Source: Acanthochromis polyacanthus
Lineage: Eukaryota > Chordata > Actinopteri > Pomacentridae
DNA length: 64,000 nucleotides
Assembly: GCF_021347895.1 (NCBI RefSeq)
Contig: NC_067131.1
Location: 31,653,411 to 31,717,410, forward strand
Reading direction: 5' to 3'
Below are positions 1 through 11,884 of the stretch, piece by piece. Position 1 is the first letter of the stretch; the number at the start of each line of letters is the position of its first letter. A program made the position numbers and the translations under genes. A model generated the notes under the pieces. That model searched no databases, was not told the origin of the DNA, and worked only from the letters and a program-made list of their open reading frames with translations.

Positions 1-3000
1 ACACCATCCAGAGCACCGACATACCTGGTGGAGGACAAACGCACACCTGAGGATGCTTCTAAATGTGGACTAAAGCTGGATTTACAGCAGCCAGGACTTG
101 TATTTTTACATTGTGTCTGACTGACATAGCGCCACCACACCACCAGGGGGCAGCATCACTCCTCCGACACGTTCAGTAGAGACAGAAACAGTTTAATTAT
201 AGAGTTTACTTTAGATCTGCGTTCTGGTGTTAATAAAGAGAAGGACAGGCACCTAAATATTCAAACTGAAATGACTTTGGACTAAACGTTGCAGCAGCAA
301 ACGTACTTGGACTCGAACAGTCGAACTAGAGGCAGCAGACGCTGGTCGAGTGCTGACAGGTTTTCAGCAGAAAGTTCGGTTTGACTCAGATACTCGTCCA
401 GCAGCAACCTGAAGAAGAAACACAGCAACTCTCAGAGTATAGTAACGGCAGGACGAACCGATGAAACCTTACATGACTCAGACTAGCTGTCTAAAGACTT
501 GAACTGTGACTTGGACTAGCCCTCTAAAGACTTGAGACATGACTCCAAGTACCCCTCTAAATCCTTGAAATATGCTTCAGACTAGTCCTTTAAAGATGTG
601 ACTAGAACTAGTCCTCCAAGGACTTGGGACCTTACTCAGACTAGCCTTCTGAAAACCTGAGACTCAACTCTGACTAGCCCTCTCAAGACCTGAATCAATT
701 TTGCCTTCTAAAGACTTGGCACTTGACTTCTACCAGTAATTTACAGATTTGATTCTGTAACCCCTCTAAAGACTTGAAGAATGCCTTGGACCATTCCTCT
801 AAATACTCAACTCAGACTGAAGACTTGATACCTTATTTGAACTCGTCCTCCAAAAATTAGACTTGGACTCCTCCTCTACAGTCTTGACATTTGACTTGGG
901 TTAGACCACTGAAGACATTAGGTATCCAGCGGTTTAGACATCAGAAGATTTAAGACATATTTTGGACATGCTTCCTAAATACTCAACTCATTCTAGTCCT
1001 CTAAAACTTGAGTCATGACTCAAACTCGTCCTCTAAAGACTTGAGACTTGACTGGGACTAGTCTTGTGCAGATGTGAATCTGTGTTGAATGAACTCTGCT
1101 TATCAGGAAGCAGGTCAAGCTGAACAGTCTAACCAGGTCTGGAGGTTGAGGTTTACCGAGCCACGGTCCGGTCCAGGTCTTTGGTTAGGGGGACGGACTT
1201 CAGGATCGACTCCAACACTCTGAGCTTGTCTGTCTCTGTCTCACCTGTAACAGAGAACAACAGGTAAACTCTGATCTCACCTGTAGAGCTGAAAACATTT
1301 CATATCCAGATGCTGCAGGTCTCACCTGAGCTGCTGGCGAACACACCGTGGACCAGGTGGGGCAGCAGGTAACGCAGTAGAGGACTGATGTCATGAACCG
1401 CCGCCATGACCTGCAGCGTCGGAACCAGCGCCGGCATCGAGCAGAGACGGCCAACAGCTCTGAACATACATGAAGAAACAAACACATGAGCTGACGGCCC
1501 ACCTGCACCATGTCCAAAACATCCCTACCAGGAGTCCGGTCCTACCTGGGTCCGGCGGCATCTTCCTTCTGGTTCTGCAGCAGCACAGTGAGGCAGCCCA
1601 GACCCTCTTTGGCCAGAACTGGCTCTTTGACTAGAGACTTGCTGATGTGAACGGCGAGACTGTCCACAAGACTCGACTCCATCACCACCTTCACCGCCAG
1701 CTGGCACACGATCATGTAGGTGGCGGCTTTATAGTCTGTCAGGGACGACTTCAGACCCTGCAGGAACAACCAGACCAGGTCACCACAGGAGTAAAATGTT
1801 TAGCGCAAATTCAAACTAGAGTCCCCAGGTCCTTGAACTGAAACCAACATATTACTGTACTAGGTCAAGACGGACTAGTACTAATTCAAGATCAATAAGT
1901 CAAGTCCAACCAGTCTCGTGTCAAGACAAACCAGTGCAAGATGAACAAGTCAATGTCCAACTAGTCCATGTTGAGAACAACCAGTTCCACTTCAAGACCA
2001 AAAATTAAGCAGTCCCAGATGAGGACCAACAAGTCAATACCAACTAGTCTCAGGTCAAGACTGTTGTTGTTTTTTTTATCCTGTGTGTTGTTCAGGTGAA
2101 CAGCAAATCGATTACCTTCTGGACATATGGCAGCAGTTTGGAGATGATGGTGTCGGACACTTTGTCCACAGTGTCCAGAGCAGGAACGATGGTGGAGGCG
2201 TAGAAGGAGAAGATCACTCTGAGCTGGGAGCAACTCCCTGAGTGTCCTGAATAAGCCTGAAGAGGAGAAGAAGAGTTTAGCAGGTTCAAACGGAGGACCA
2301 GCTTCCTTCGATCTGTACATGCTCCCACTCAGCTCACCTGGATGGACCTGGTCACCATGGAGCAGATGAAGTCCATGAAGCTCAGGTCGCTGTAGCAGTG
2401 GTTGATCAGGGCTCCTCTGGACAGCGGCACACCTGGTTTCTAAGGCAACAAAATCACATGAAATACTTTATTATTGTTATTCTGATTGATATTAGGGACG
2501 GGAATTTCGACTAATTTCCCACCGACTAGTCTCAAATTTTATTTGCGACTAGTCGACTAGTCTATAAAGCCACCTAATGACAGTGAAGAAACATTTTCAT
2601 TTATATCCCGCTCCGTAAGTCTGGATGGGATCTGTAGTGACTTTGCGCATGCGCGATTCACCTGCCGTCTGGCCGCGGAGTGATGTGTCCTCTAATCAGA
2701 CACTGGGACTGCTGTGGGGTTACTGGACTGACAGCCTGTGCTCTGGGAGGGGGAGAAGCTCACAGCAGCACCTGCTGCTTGTTGAGGACAGTAACTGCAG
2801 AATGAGCCCAGTTTTCCTGTCAGAGTCTCCAAAACGACAGAAAAAGTCACTAGATTTGTTGCTAGTCACTTTTGACATTAAAAAGTCGCGAGGACGCTTT
2901 GGAAAGTCGCTAGATTTAGCGAGAAAGTCGCTAAGTTGGCAACACTGGTTTCTGCTTACACAGCCGACAGGCGAGCTTGTTGTCATCTGCTGCGTCAAAA

Positions 3001-5339
3001 TACTGCCAAACGGTGCTGATTTTCTTAAACGGGAGTGTCGCCATTTTCCCACTTTACCTTTCCAAACTTTCTTCCCCAAACTGTGTGGCCCCGCCCCCTG
3101 CTACGTGTGATGGGAGGGGAGGGGAGGAGGAGCAATTCCCTCCCTGGCTGCTCAGCCTGTTTACAAAGAAGCCGAGGCAGAGGCACGGAGAACAAGGAGC
3201 ATGATGCTTAATGCAGCGTTTAACCGACTAGTCAAATACTAAACGTTTAATAAATGAGTAGGCAATTAAACGATTAAACGACTAGTCGCGCACATCCCTA
3301 ATTGATATACCACAAAACAGACAGACAGTTGGGTTCAGGTTTGACCTCTGCGGTCGACAGCACCAGATGTGAGGTTTGGTTGTAGGCTGACCTGCAGGCA
3401 GAGGAGCCAGTTCCATCGGTTGGTGGCATCTTTAATCTTGAGGAGCTGCAGGACTCTGACGAACACGTTGGTGTCGTGATATGGCAGTGCGCAGGACAAC
3501 AGCATGTCGGCATTGTAAAGTTGGATATGGAAGCTGCAACACAAAACACCAAGAAAACTGGACTTTAGTGTCAACGGTAGTGAAACAGGAAGTACTGAGC
3601 GGCAAAACATTACTTTAAACAGGAAGCACTGCTGTTAGTTATTAGATTAAAGGAATGCTGAATTTAAATGTGAATCCTTCAGTTAAAAACAGAATTGATA
3701 AGTTTATCCCACGAGTCAAATCCAAAATCAAGTCCCATGACGAGACCAAAGACTTAAAAGGGCAGAATAAAGTCCCAAATCAAGACTTACAAATCCCAGA
3801 TTAGGTCTTATGTCAAGGCCCTGGACAAATCCAAAGCCAGAACCAGTGAGTCCAAAATCAAGGCCAACAAGTCCCAAGTCACATGCCAAGTCTTGGATCA
3901 ACATGAACAAGTCCAATGTCAAGACCAATGAGTCCAAGTCAAGACCAACAAGTTTCTGGTCAAGACCAACAAGTTCTATGACAACTCCAGAGTCAATGCC
4001 AATAAGTGTCAAATCAAGATTAACTAGTCCCAAGTCAAGTTCCAAGGTCAAGTCCGAAGTAAAAATCAACAAGTCACAAATTAAAATGTAAAAATCACAG
4101 AGTAGGACCACAGTGGAGTCACCAGTCAATTCCTAAATCAGCACCAAACAGCTCCAGCTGAAGACCAACAAACTTGACTTCAAGATGAAACTCAACTCAA
4201 ACTCTAACAAAAATCCAACAAGTCCCAAGACCAGTCCCAAGTCAACCACAACAAGCAGATCAAAACAAATGAGTCCCAAGTCAAGATTAATAAGCTCCAG
4301 GTCAAACAGAAGTCTACACCAACAAGTGGCAAGCCAAGACTTACAAATCCTAAGTCAAAGCCTAAGTTTAATTCCTAGTCAAGTCCAAGGTCGAGTCCAA
4401 GAAGTCTATGATCAAATTAAAGTGATTAATAAATGTTTTGCCTGATGGACCACTGAAGCAGCAGGTTACTGATAGAATTTATTGATTTTTACTTCATATA
4501 ATACATCCTTTAGATCAATAATCAAATCAACACAAGAAAACCTTAGATGTGCTGTTTTCTCAGAATACAATTTACAGTTTCAGTTAGCAGACGCTTTTAC
4601 CCAAAGCGACGTACAACTGAGAGTAGATACAACACAAGGTAGGTAGGTAGGCAGGCCACACTAAGGCCCTTACTAAGGGTCCTCATTGGACAACTGATCG
4701 GGATTTGAACCACCAATTTCCCATGTCAAAGTCAGCGGTGTTACCCTCTGAGCTATCCAGCTGCTTTTCTCAGTGGAGGCTGATTTGTTCATCTGTTCAG
4801 ATTAGAAACCGGGACCGTCGATGAGTTTATTCTTTAACAAATGAATGAAATGTGGTGACTGGACATCAGGTTAGTTGCGACGGCGTACCGGTGAACCAGC
4901 CACTCGATGCACTTGTGCGCTGGTTTGAGGAGGAAGTATGGGCAGAGGCGGGTGAGGAAAAGCGAGATGCCGGCATCCAGCTTCTCGTTGACCTCCTTGG
5001 ACTGGACGCTGCGCTCCAGAGTCAGCGATGCCCGGCTGAACAGAGTGTCCTGGAACTCCAGGAACGCTGGTTCGATTCCCAGCAGCTCCTCCAGCCCTGT
5101 GCAGCCTGAAGGGGGAATGAGATGGTTAGAGATGGTTGGAGAGGAACCTCTGAACCTGGAGCAGGACCAGGAGGACGGACTCACCGAGGGCGTAGAAGGT
5201 ACTTCTGTCCATAGTCGCAGCATCTTTGGGGTCGAAGAGCAGCGAGGCGACCTCCCGACGGACCAGAAGGTTGGAGTCATTCTGAGGCAGTGCGAGCCTC
5301 TTGAGCTGGTGGGCCAGCGACGTCATGACGAACGGAAAT
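1..5339 (-). CDS. heatr1: HEATR1 (U3 processome / t-UTP HEAT-repeat protein), 5' part of gene
   Basis: Known role: HEATR1/UTP10 is a nucleolar HEAT-repeat protein needed for rRNA transcription and 18S processing. Visible coding exons in transcript order are 5339-5185 (ATG at 5326), 5105-4889, 3533-3392, 2439-2338, 2256-2116, 1757-1546, 1459-1326, 1244-1157, 408-307 and 24-1, the last cut by the window edge. All junctions are GT/AG and phases join exactly, giving about 434 residues of a family near 2,100. Recognisable stretches are MTSLAHQLKRLALPQ at the N-terminus, then CTGLEELLGIEP, PYFLLKPAHKCIEWL, LPYHDTNVFVRVLQLLKI, FYASTIVPALD and GLKSSLTDYKAATYMI. For the exon ending at 307 I chose donor GTACGT over a nearby GTTTGC because it restores ESKYVGALD across the junction. 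Introns carry a hAT element, a SINE and degenerate satellites. Identification is strong; exact ends are by eye. Confidence 0.93.
468..1080. repeat. Degenerate tandem repeat in heatr1 intron
   Basis: Imperfect units of roughly 30-40 bp built around CTAGTCCTCTAAAGACTTGA repeat across this intron with heavy decay. No coding potential is seen. Boundaries are approximate. Confidence 0.7.
1810..2065. repeat. Degenerate tandem repeat (AAGTC/CCAAC-type)
   Basis: Irregular copies of phrases like CAAGACCAACAAGTCCAA fill the intron between HEATR1 exons 2256-2116 and 1757-1546. The same sequence family reappears at 3715-4440, which points to a locally spreading satellite type. Confidence 0.6.
2493..3300. 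mobile_element. hAT-type DNA transposon (non-autonomous, 808 bp)
   Basis: The element starts TAGGGACGGG and ends with the reverse complement of TAGGGATGTGCGCG. Both ends carry repeated CGACTAGTCG-type motifs. It is flanked by a perfect 8-bp direct repeat ATTGATAT (2485-2492 and 3301-3308), the target-duplication size of hAT elements. No transposase frame is evident, so it is a deletion derivative. It lies in the heatr1 intron between exons 3533-3392 and 2439-2338. Confidence 0.85.
3715..4440. repeat. Degenerate AAGTCC/AAGACCAACAAG minisatellite
   Basis: About 0.7 kb of irregular 20-30 bp units such as AAGTCAAGACCAACAAGTCC lies in a heatr1 intron. Open frames of the SKSRPTSPKS type arise from it on the plus strand and are read as repeat by-products. 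Confidence 0.7.
4564..4764 (-). mobile_element. tRNA-derived SINE, about 200 bp, with target duplication
   Basis: Read on the minus strand, the head carries an A-box-like TAGCTCAGAGGG and a B-box-like GGTTCAAATCC, typical of a tRNA-derived Pol III promoter. The tail holds CGCTTTGGGTAAAAGCGTCT, a tail motif common in fish SINEs and LINEs. Direct repeats TTTTCTCAG at 4555-4563 and 4765-4773 flank it. It is not a functional tRNA gene: the cloverleaf is not closed and it continues into a SINE body. Confidence 0.82.
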
Positions 5340-5344
5340 CTGAT

Positions 5345-6635
5345 GGAGAAACAAACACTTAATACCTCTTTAATAAAATCAGATCAATTCAGACACCAAA
5401 AGAAACCTCAAATCTGCAGTTTTTTTCAATGAACTCCTTCATGGAAACGGGCTCCACTTGAATTACCCCTCAGGATTAATAAACTATCTATCTATGAATT
5501 ATAATTTAAGGCCTGGGGATAAAACTGTGCAAGACATCATACAAAACGATAAATAAAAAATCTATAGAGCTTATTGATGAAGAACACTACTGCTGAATTA
5601 AAAAAGTGCATCTTGTTGATTTAAAACTGTGTTAATGCCACCGCTATTTAGAGCGGAACAATTATTTGAAGAAGGGAAACTTAAATCTGCTTCAGTTGAT
5701 CTTTAGTTTGGAATGTAAACTAGTTCCAGTCCAGAAAATTAGTTTATACATCAAGAAGCACCAAAGTCTGTCTTAAGTATTTCTATTAATGGAACAAAAA
5801 TAATATCTAAGTAACTTATTGATGTAAAATATAATTGCCAAATTAAAAAGTGGATCCTTTTGATTTAAAAAGTGTCAACAGTACAACTCAAATCATTTAC
5901 TTTACAAAAGAAAGCCCAAAATCTGCAGTTTTTTGATGGCAGCTGGAATGTAAACTGGTTCCAAACCAGAGGAAAAAGTGAAAGATTCCTCTGAACACTA
6001 GGTGGGACTGAAGCAGCAGGTTACTGATATAAATGAAGGCTCCACACTTTAATTAAAGGCGCTAATTTGACATCAAGCATTAAAGGTTTCTGGTAACTTT
6101 GACTGGTCAACCTCAGGAAAAGCAGCAAGAACGATCCGAACACTTAGTTTGAAAAGAAGATTATACATATTTAAGGAATCAAATAGTCAATATAATGTCG
6201 CCGAATCGAACAGTGGATGATAGTGATTCAAAGTAAATGTTAAAATCCGATTAATGTGACGGAATCATTTCTGGTATAAAATCAAACTTTAAATCTGCTG
6301 TTTTCTCAATGAAGCTCGGTACGTAAACGAGCTACACACCAGACACTACCAGACAAGCCTGTGTCTTGTCTGGTATCTTCAGAAGGTAAACCAGAGCACT
6401 AACCACATCCAAGGAGCTTTAAATTACTCTGCTCTCAGTGACACAACTAGTTAATTTAGATTAAACTAAAGCTAGACTGTTAGCTCTGACTACAGCAACA
6501 CGACTGGTCGCTGAAGATCCAAAGTTACGTTTTTGCAGGGAATCAAAGATCCAATATTTCACTTCAAAAGAGCCACACAAATCCTCAAACTCAGCAGAAG
6601 AACAAAAAAAGTGAGAATTAAAACATGAACGACAC
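5345..6635. repeat. heatr1 intron 1 with imperfect long-period repeats
   Basis: No gene is seen. Four diverged copies of a block that begins AAATCTGC and runs on to GGTTCCA- or GAGCT-like sequence followed by CCAG occur near 5406, 5685, 5930 and 6285. This suggests an old tandem repeat with a period of about 250-350 bp. Confidence 0.45.
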
Positions 6636-6639
6636 AAAC

Positions 6640-6720
6640 CTGCTGCGTGTGTTTCTCTAACGTCTTCAGTCCCACACATGGAAACACGTTTGGAGCGGAG
6701 AGTTTCTACTTCCGGGCTAT
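6640..6720 (-). other. heatr1: heatr1 non-coding first exon and start-site region
   Basis: On the minus strand a CAGCAG|GTTTGTG donor ends at 6640. A matching acceptor, CATCAG|ATTTCC, sits at 5339 just before the HEATR1 ATG, so a short 5' UTR exon is inferred. The transcription start near 6700-6720 is a guess from the GC-rich, TATA-less sequence. The LINE's 3' end lies only about 25-40 bp upstream. Confidence 0.55.
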
Positions 6721-6866
6721 TGAGATAGGTCTATCCGCTCACTTCCGATTTCATCTTCTTCTTCTTCTTCTTCTTCTTTTTGTTTAATGGCAGTTGGCAC
6801 GCAACTTTAGGTGCATTACCGCCACCTTCTGGAATGGAGTGTGGGGCAGGAAGGCCCCAGCAGCCC

Positions 6867-9800
6867 TTAAACCCTCTCTCTTAAACCTGTTCTTTCCATA
6901 AATAAAAGCAATGCTCTAGCAACATGTTTCAAAGATAAATTACTCAAAATTTCCCTGACCTCGAATTTAATTTTACTATCACAGACTTTCCTCTTGAATA
7001 CTCTTCTCTGCTGCTGAAACTTGGGGCAATAAATCAATACATGTTCAACATTCTCCTCCACTCTACAGCATTCACATTCCCCTGTATTATGCTTACCAAT
7101 AATTCTCAGAGTGCTATTCAGCCCTGTGTGCCCGAGTCTTAATCGTGACAAGACATCCTCCTCTTTCCGGCCTAAACAGCCCTGTTCTACTAAATTCCTC
7201 TCTACACTTCTTTGAATGGAGTAATAAAGCGACCTTTCAAGCAGGTATCCCATTGTCTTTGCCATTTCTTCTTCATTTGTTCTTTAACTATTGTTTTAAC
7301 TTCAGATCTACTATACTTCATGGGAAAGTCAATTACACTTTTAGCAGCCCCTCTTTTTGCATATTTGTCTGCAAACTCATTTCCATCCACTCCTATGTGT
7401 GCCGGAACCCACAAAATAATAACTTGCTTGCCTTGTCTCCCTAGCCTATAACTAACTTGACCAATTTCACATATAATATCTTGTCTAGCCTCAGATTTCA
7501 AATTTTTAACACTTATTGCTGCACTGCTGGAGTCAGTTGCAATCACAGTTCTCTCTTTTCCATTGTCCTCTGTCCAGTTTAAAGCCAGCAATATTGCTGC
7601 CAATTCCCCAGTGTACACTGATAACTTATCGCTTGTTCTTTTATTAATAGCAATGCCTAATTCAGGAATAACAAAGGACACTCCAACCTGACCTGAAAGT
7701 GACCTTGACGCATCAGTATAAATAACCAAATCATTTGAATAAACATAAGAAATATACCCATTAACAGAACCACTACTACACTTCTTTTCCAATAAGCTTA
7801 GATCCACCTTTATCTCTGTCAGTAACCATGGAGGAGTAAGAGAAATTGAAACCGTTGGACTTATTTCAAGTTGATCTATTCCGGACTCTTGTGTCATGCT
7901 TTCTATTACCCATCCAAAGCTATTAATCTGCACCTTTTCTTTTTCCTGACTTGGCTGCAACACGTTCAACACCGGATGACTTTGTCTATGTCCCTGCAAG
8001 TTAGCCCAATAAGTCAGAGCTAATTGCATCCTTCTAAACTCTAATGGCATCTCTCCCATCTCCACTTGAATGGCATCTACTGGGGTTGTTTTCATTGCTC
8101 CACAGCATAACCTCAATGCAAGACTCTGAACAACTTCCAATTTTTTCAGGTTGGTCTTGGCAGCTGAACTGTAAACTACACAGCCATAATCTATCACTGA
8201 TCTAACCATAGCAATATAAATTGCTTTAAGACAATTCCGGCTAGCTCCCCAGTCCCGACCCCTCAAACATCTCATAATATTTATCACCTTCTTACATTTT
8301 TCCACCACCTTACTAATGTGCAACACCCATGTTAGCCTTGGATCAAACCATATACCCAAATACTTAAACTCACTTACTTTTTCTAAATTCACCCCATACA
8401 GTTTAACATTTACTTGATCAACCTTTTTTCGTGTAAAAAACATTGTTTTTGTCTTACTGACAGAAAATCTAAAACCCCACCTTATAGTCCATTCCTCCAC
8501 TTTGTGTATAGCTTGCTGCATTTTACTCACAATAAAATTAATATTTTTACCCCTTTTCCACATTACTCCATCATCTGCAAAAAGAGAACATCCTACAAAA
8601 CCTTCAACATCACAAAATATTTCATTTATCATAACACTAAATAACACAGGGCTTACTACACTACCTTGAGGTGTGCCGTTTTCTACATCATACTTAGCAC
8701 TAAAATCTTTCCCCACTCGCACTAGAATTTTTCTTTCACTTAAAAAACTTTTCACCCATCCCAACATCTTCCCACGGATTCCCATCTGATGCAACCTTAT
8801 GATTAGCCCCTCCCTCCACATCATATCATACGCTTTCTCCACATCAAAGAAAACAGCAATCACACTCTCCTTATTCACTTGGGCCTTCCTAATTTCATAT
8901 TCCAAAATAACCACAGGATCCAAAGTACTCCTCCCCTTCCTAAACCCATACTGATGGTTTTTAAGTAACTCATACTTTTCTAAAAAGTAACAAAGTCTGT
9001 CATTGACCATTTTCTCCATCAATTTACCCACATGGGAGGTCAGTGCAATAGGCCTATAACTCTCAGCTAAACAAGGATCCTTACCTGGCTTACAGATTGG
9101 TATAATTACAGCTTCCTTCCATTGTTCAGGCAAATAGCCCTCTGCCCACACTTTATTATACAGAACAAGCAAAAAATTTTTACATTTACCACTAAGATTC
9201 TTTAGCATACTATAGCTAACTTCATCTTTCCCAGGAGTTGTTTTACCACACTTGCTTAACGCGTCATTTAGCTCCTTCATTGTGAATTCTGTATTAATCA
9301 CACTATCATTGCCCCCTACATTCTCAAACATATTAATATGACTCCCCACAGTCTCCTCTCTTGCTCTCTTCTCCTCTAAACTTAGATTACTACTGCTATG
9401 AACTTTTACAAAATGTTTAGCTAACAGCTCTGCTTTATCTGAATTTCTAACAACCGTCTGCTCACCATTTTTCATTACTGGGTAGTTATAACTTTTATAA
9501 ATTCCTGACATTCTTTTAATTGTTCCCCATACTTGGCTTATAGGTGTCTGCCTACCCAACTTCCCACAATACTCTCTCCAATAAGCTCTTTTAGTCCCTT
9601 TAATTACTTTCCTTGCCTCTGCTTCCTTCCTTTTGAATTCAATATAATTTTGATAAGACAGATTTCTTTTAAGACTCTTATAAGCTTTATTCCTTTCTCG
9701 AATAACAGTACTACAATCTTCAGACCACCAAGGCACAATCTTCCCCTTGCGCCTTCCTTCCTTCCTTTTAATCGTCTTTTCTGCTGCTCTTACAATTGCC

Positions 9801-10600
9801 CTGCAAAAGGACAAATTATAATCATTAACATTAGATTGCACATCAATACATTCCATTTCCTTGTCACACAAAATTCTAAACCTATTCCAATCTATGTCTT
9901 TATAGCACCACCTCCTCACTCCCCCTATATCCACATTCTCAATATTTACACCCACCTCTATACTAATTGGGCGATGGTCACTCCCTATAGTTGTCTCTCT
10001 ATCCACTTTCCAACTACAAATCCCAGCAATATTTTCAGACACTAAAGTCAAGTCAATAGCTGACTCTGTTCCTCTTTTAAAATCACACCTTGTTCCACTT
10101 CCATCATTCAGGCAAACAAGACTCTTTAAATCTATCATCTCCTCAACCACTTCACCATTCTCATCATTACGACCCCCCCACAGCGTACTGTGAGCATTAA
10201 AGTCACCACAACAAATACATTTACCCTCAAGATAATTCATAATAACTTCCATTCCTTCCAGTGATAACTTTTTACATGGATTATAAAAATTGACCACAAC
10301 AACCCTACCCTCCTTACCCCACACTTCGATAACAATAAACTCCAAATCTTTCCCTTTATTTAACACCCTATACTGAACACCATCTTTAATAAAAATAGCA
10401 CATCCTCCACCATTTCCTCCTTCCCTATCCCTTCGTACACACTGGTATCCTCTAATAACGAAATCTAATGAGGGTTTGAGTCGAGTTTCCTGAATACAAA
10501 TTAAATCTGGCTTCACCTCACTATATTGCACATATCCTTTAAATTCCTGTCCGTTCGCAACAAGGCTCCTGGCATTCCATTGAAGAATATTCAGGTCTTT
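6867..10600 (-). CDS. LINE ORF2 polyprotein (endonuclease-RT-RNase H), one frameshift
   Basis: ORF2 makes the enzymes of target-primed reverse transcription. The frame is open from 10600 and includes the endonuclease start motif ILQWNARSL upstream of the first GTG (10531). No ATG precedes this motif. Further endonuclease motifs are IQETRL, CCGDFNAHSTLWGG and SDHRPI. Reverse transcriptase shows FRKGRSTLDPVV, FFDVEKAYDMMW, GTPQGSVVSPVLF and the catalytic FADD. RNase H shows IYTDAS, ELAAILLAL, ATDSSSA and WVPAHIGVDGNEFADK. The frame stops at 7202, but a second frame from about 7245 to 6867 carries the expected tail with CECCRVEENVEHVLIYCPKF, a C-terminal zinc motif of this family. A single-base frameshift near 7225-7245 therefore breaks an otherwise intact gene. 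Confidence 0.9.
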
Positions 10601-11754
10601 TCACTAATTGCTCCACTCATCTTACTATCCTCCTCCAGCCTCCTGTACACCTGCTCCCATGACACCCCTCTAGCACCCAGATACATCTCTGCACCCTTTA
10701 CCACCATCTTGGTCTTATCCACTTTATGCTTTGCCTGCTCATTACAATTAATCACGTAGGACAAAAACATCACTACATCCTTTACAGACAAAACAATACC
10801 TCTCTCACCCCTATTGGAGCCAATTCTGGACTCATCCATACCAACATTTCTTTGCGTGTGAACCTTCTTCACAGCTTCTGCGTACGAAATGTTATTTGCC
10901 ACTTTAACCTTTTCAACCTCAACAGCCTTCTTTCTTACCTCACACCCACCAAACGTCACAGTGTGTTGCCCTCCACAATTGCAACACTTCACTGGAGCAT
11001 TTTCAATACAGTCCTCAATCCTGTGATCTCCTCCACATTTGGAACACTTCTGCTTGCCCCTGCACACCGCTGCTATGTGGCCATAAACCTGACACTTATA
11101 ACATCGAAGCGGAGGTGGTACATATTCCCTAACCGGGAAACTCAAACAGCCAACTTTCACTCTCTCAGGAATCACATTATCTTGAAACTGAATCAAAATC
11201 GACCTGCTCTGCACTCTCTGGCCATCAACAGTTCTCATCAACCTTTTAACAGATACAACTCCTGGCCCAAAACTGCTTTTAAGTTTCTCAAGGTCCTCAT
11301 CGAATGGAATACCTGTAATAACTCCACGGGACCCTTTCTTCTCACCAACAACTTTACGCTCACTCACAACCAACTTTCCAATGCTTCCAAGCTGCATCGC
11401 TGCATTTTTCTGTTCTTCAGACTTGCACACTATAATAAGACATCCATCCCTCAGTACTTTTGCAAAAACAACCTCACCTAGTTTCTTTTTTAATTCCCTC
11501 GATAAAGTCAATATTCCACAACTTGCCACATTGCTCTCATCTTTAAACTTAAGGATCACTTTAGGATTAACCTGCTCTCTGACTACTCTTTTCCGATTTC
11601 CTGAACTCCCTTCCTCTGAATTCACACTTTCCAAACCACGCTTGCTACTCTGACTCGGACCCCTAAACCCAGATCCCCTCAGCCCTGATCCTGAAAAGTC
11701 AACAAAGTCACTCAATTCATCCATGTCACTGTCACCGTCCACTTGGGACGCCAT
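10591..11754 (-). CDS. LINE ORF1 protein (CCHC zinc-knuckle nucleic-acid-binding protein)
   Basis: ORF1 of the LINE encodes the RNA-binding particle protein. The start is placed at the ATG at 11754 (MASQVDGDSDMDELSD), about 387 residues. A longer in-frame start at 11835 adds 27 residues that look like translated 5' UTR. The acidic, low-complexity N-terminus is followed by a region with an RRM-like look and then three zinc knuckles in a row: CYKCQVYGHIAAVC, CSKCGGDHRIEDC and CCNCGGQHTVTFGGC. After them comes SYAEAVKKV, a motif often seen in I/Jockey-type ORF1 proteins. The stop codon at 10593-10591 overlaps the opening of ORF2. No internal stops are present. Confidence 0.9.
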   Translation of the reverse strand: MASQVDGDSDMDELSDFVDFSGSGLRGSGFRGPSQSSKRGLESVNSEEGSSGNRKRVVREQVNPKVILKFKDESNVASCGILTLSRELKKKLGEVVFAKVLRDGCLIIVCKSEEQKNAAMQLGSIGKLVVSERKVVGEKKGSRGVITGIPFDEDLEKLKSSFGPGVVSVKRLMRTVDGQRVQSRSILIQFQDNVIPERVKVGCLSFPVREYVPPPLRCYKCQVYGHIAAVCRGKQKCSKCGGDHRIEDCIENAPVKCCNCGGQHTVTFGGCEVRKKAVEVEKVKVANNISYAEAVKKVHTQRNVGMDESRIGSNRGERGIVLSVKDVVMFLSYVINCNEQAKHKVDKTKMVVKGAEMYLGARGVSWEQVYRRLEEDSKMSGAISEKT

Positions 11755-11884
11755 CCCGCCCCAGTCACAAACCAGATTATGCCAACTACCGATTTTCCAA
11801 AATCTCCTTGTGAGAAACTCGCCCCGTAACTTCACACCAACCGAACACTTTTCAAACGGAGGGCGCTGCGCCCGATTTCATCTT

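Larger units (their letters stand above)
6758..11871 (-). mobile_element. Nearly full-length LINE, I/Nimb-like, with 13-bp target duplication
   Basis: A non-LTR retrotransposon lies on the minus strand, its 5' end at 11871 and its 3' end at about 6758 in a (GAA)n tail. Flanking 13-bp direct repeats CCGATTTCATCTT sit at 6745-6757 and 11872-11884, so the insertion looks complete. It carries ORF1 with zinc knuckles and ORF2 with an APE-type endonuclease, reverse transcriptase and RNase H. Endonuclease plus RNase H with a CCHC-rich ORF1 is typical of the I group; the exact clade is inferred. It occupies the divergent intergenic space between heatr1 and sun1 in the same orientation as heatr1. Apart from one frameshift it is almost undamaged, which suggests a recent insertion. 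Confidence 0.93.

Noticed and set aside
3728..4445. SKSRPTSPKS-type ORFs in the heatr1 intron
   Set aside because: These are products of a degenerate minisatellite, interrupted and without splice or start context.
4564..4764. A functional tRNA gene
   Set aside because: A- and B-box-like motifs are present, but the sequence continues into a SINE body with a tail and target duplication, and no proper cloverleaf forms.
9533..11653. Plus-strand ORFs of 90-251 codons opposite the LINE
   Set aside because: They are antisense shadows of ORF1 and ORF2, whose minus-strand frames carry all expected catalytic motifs.
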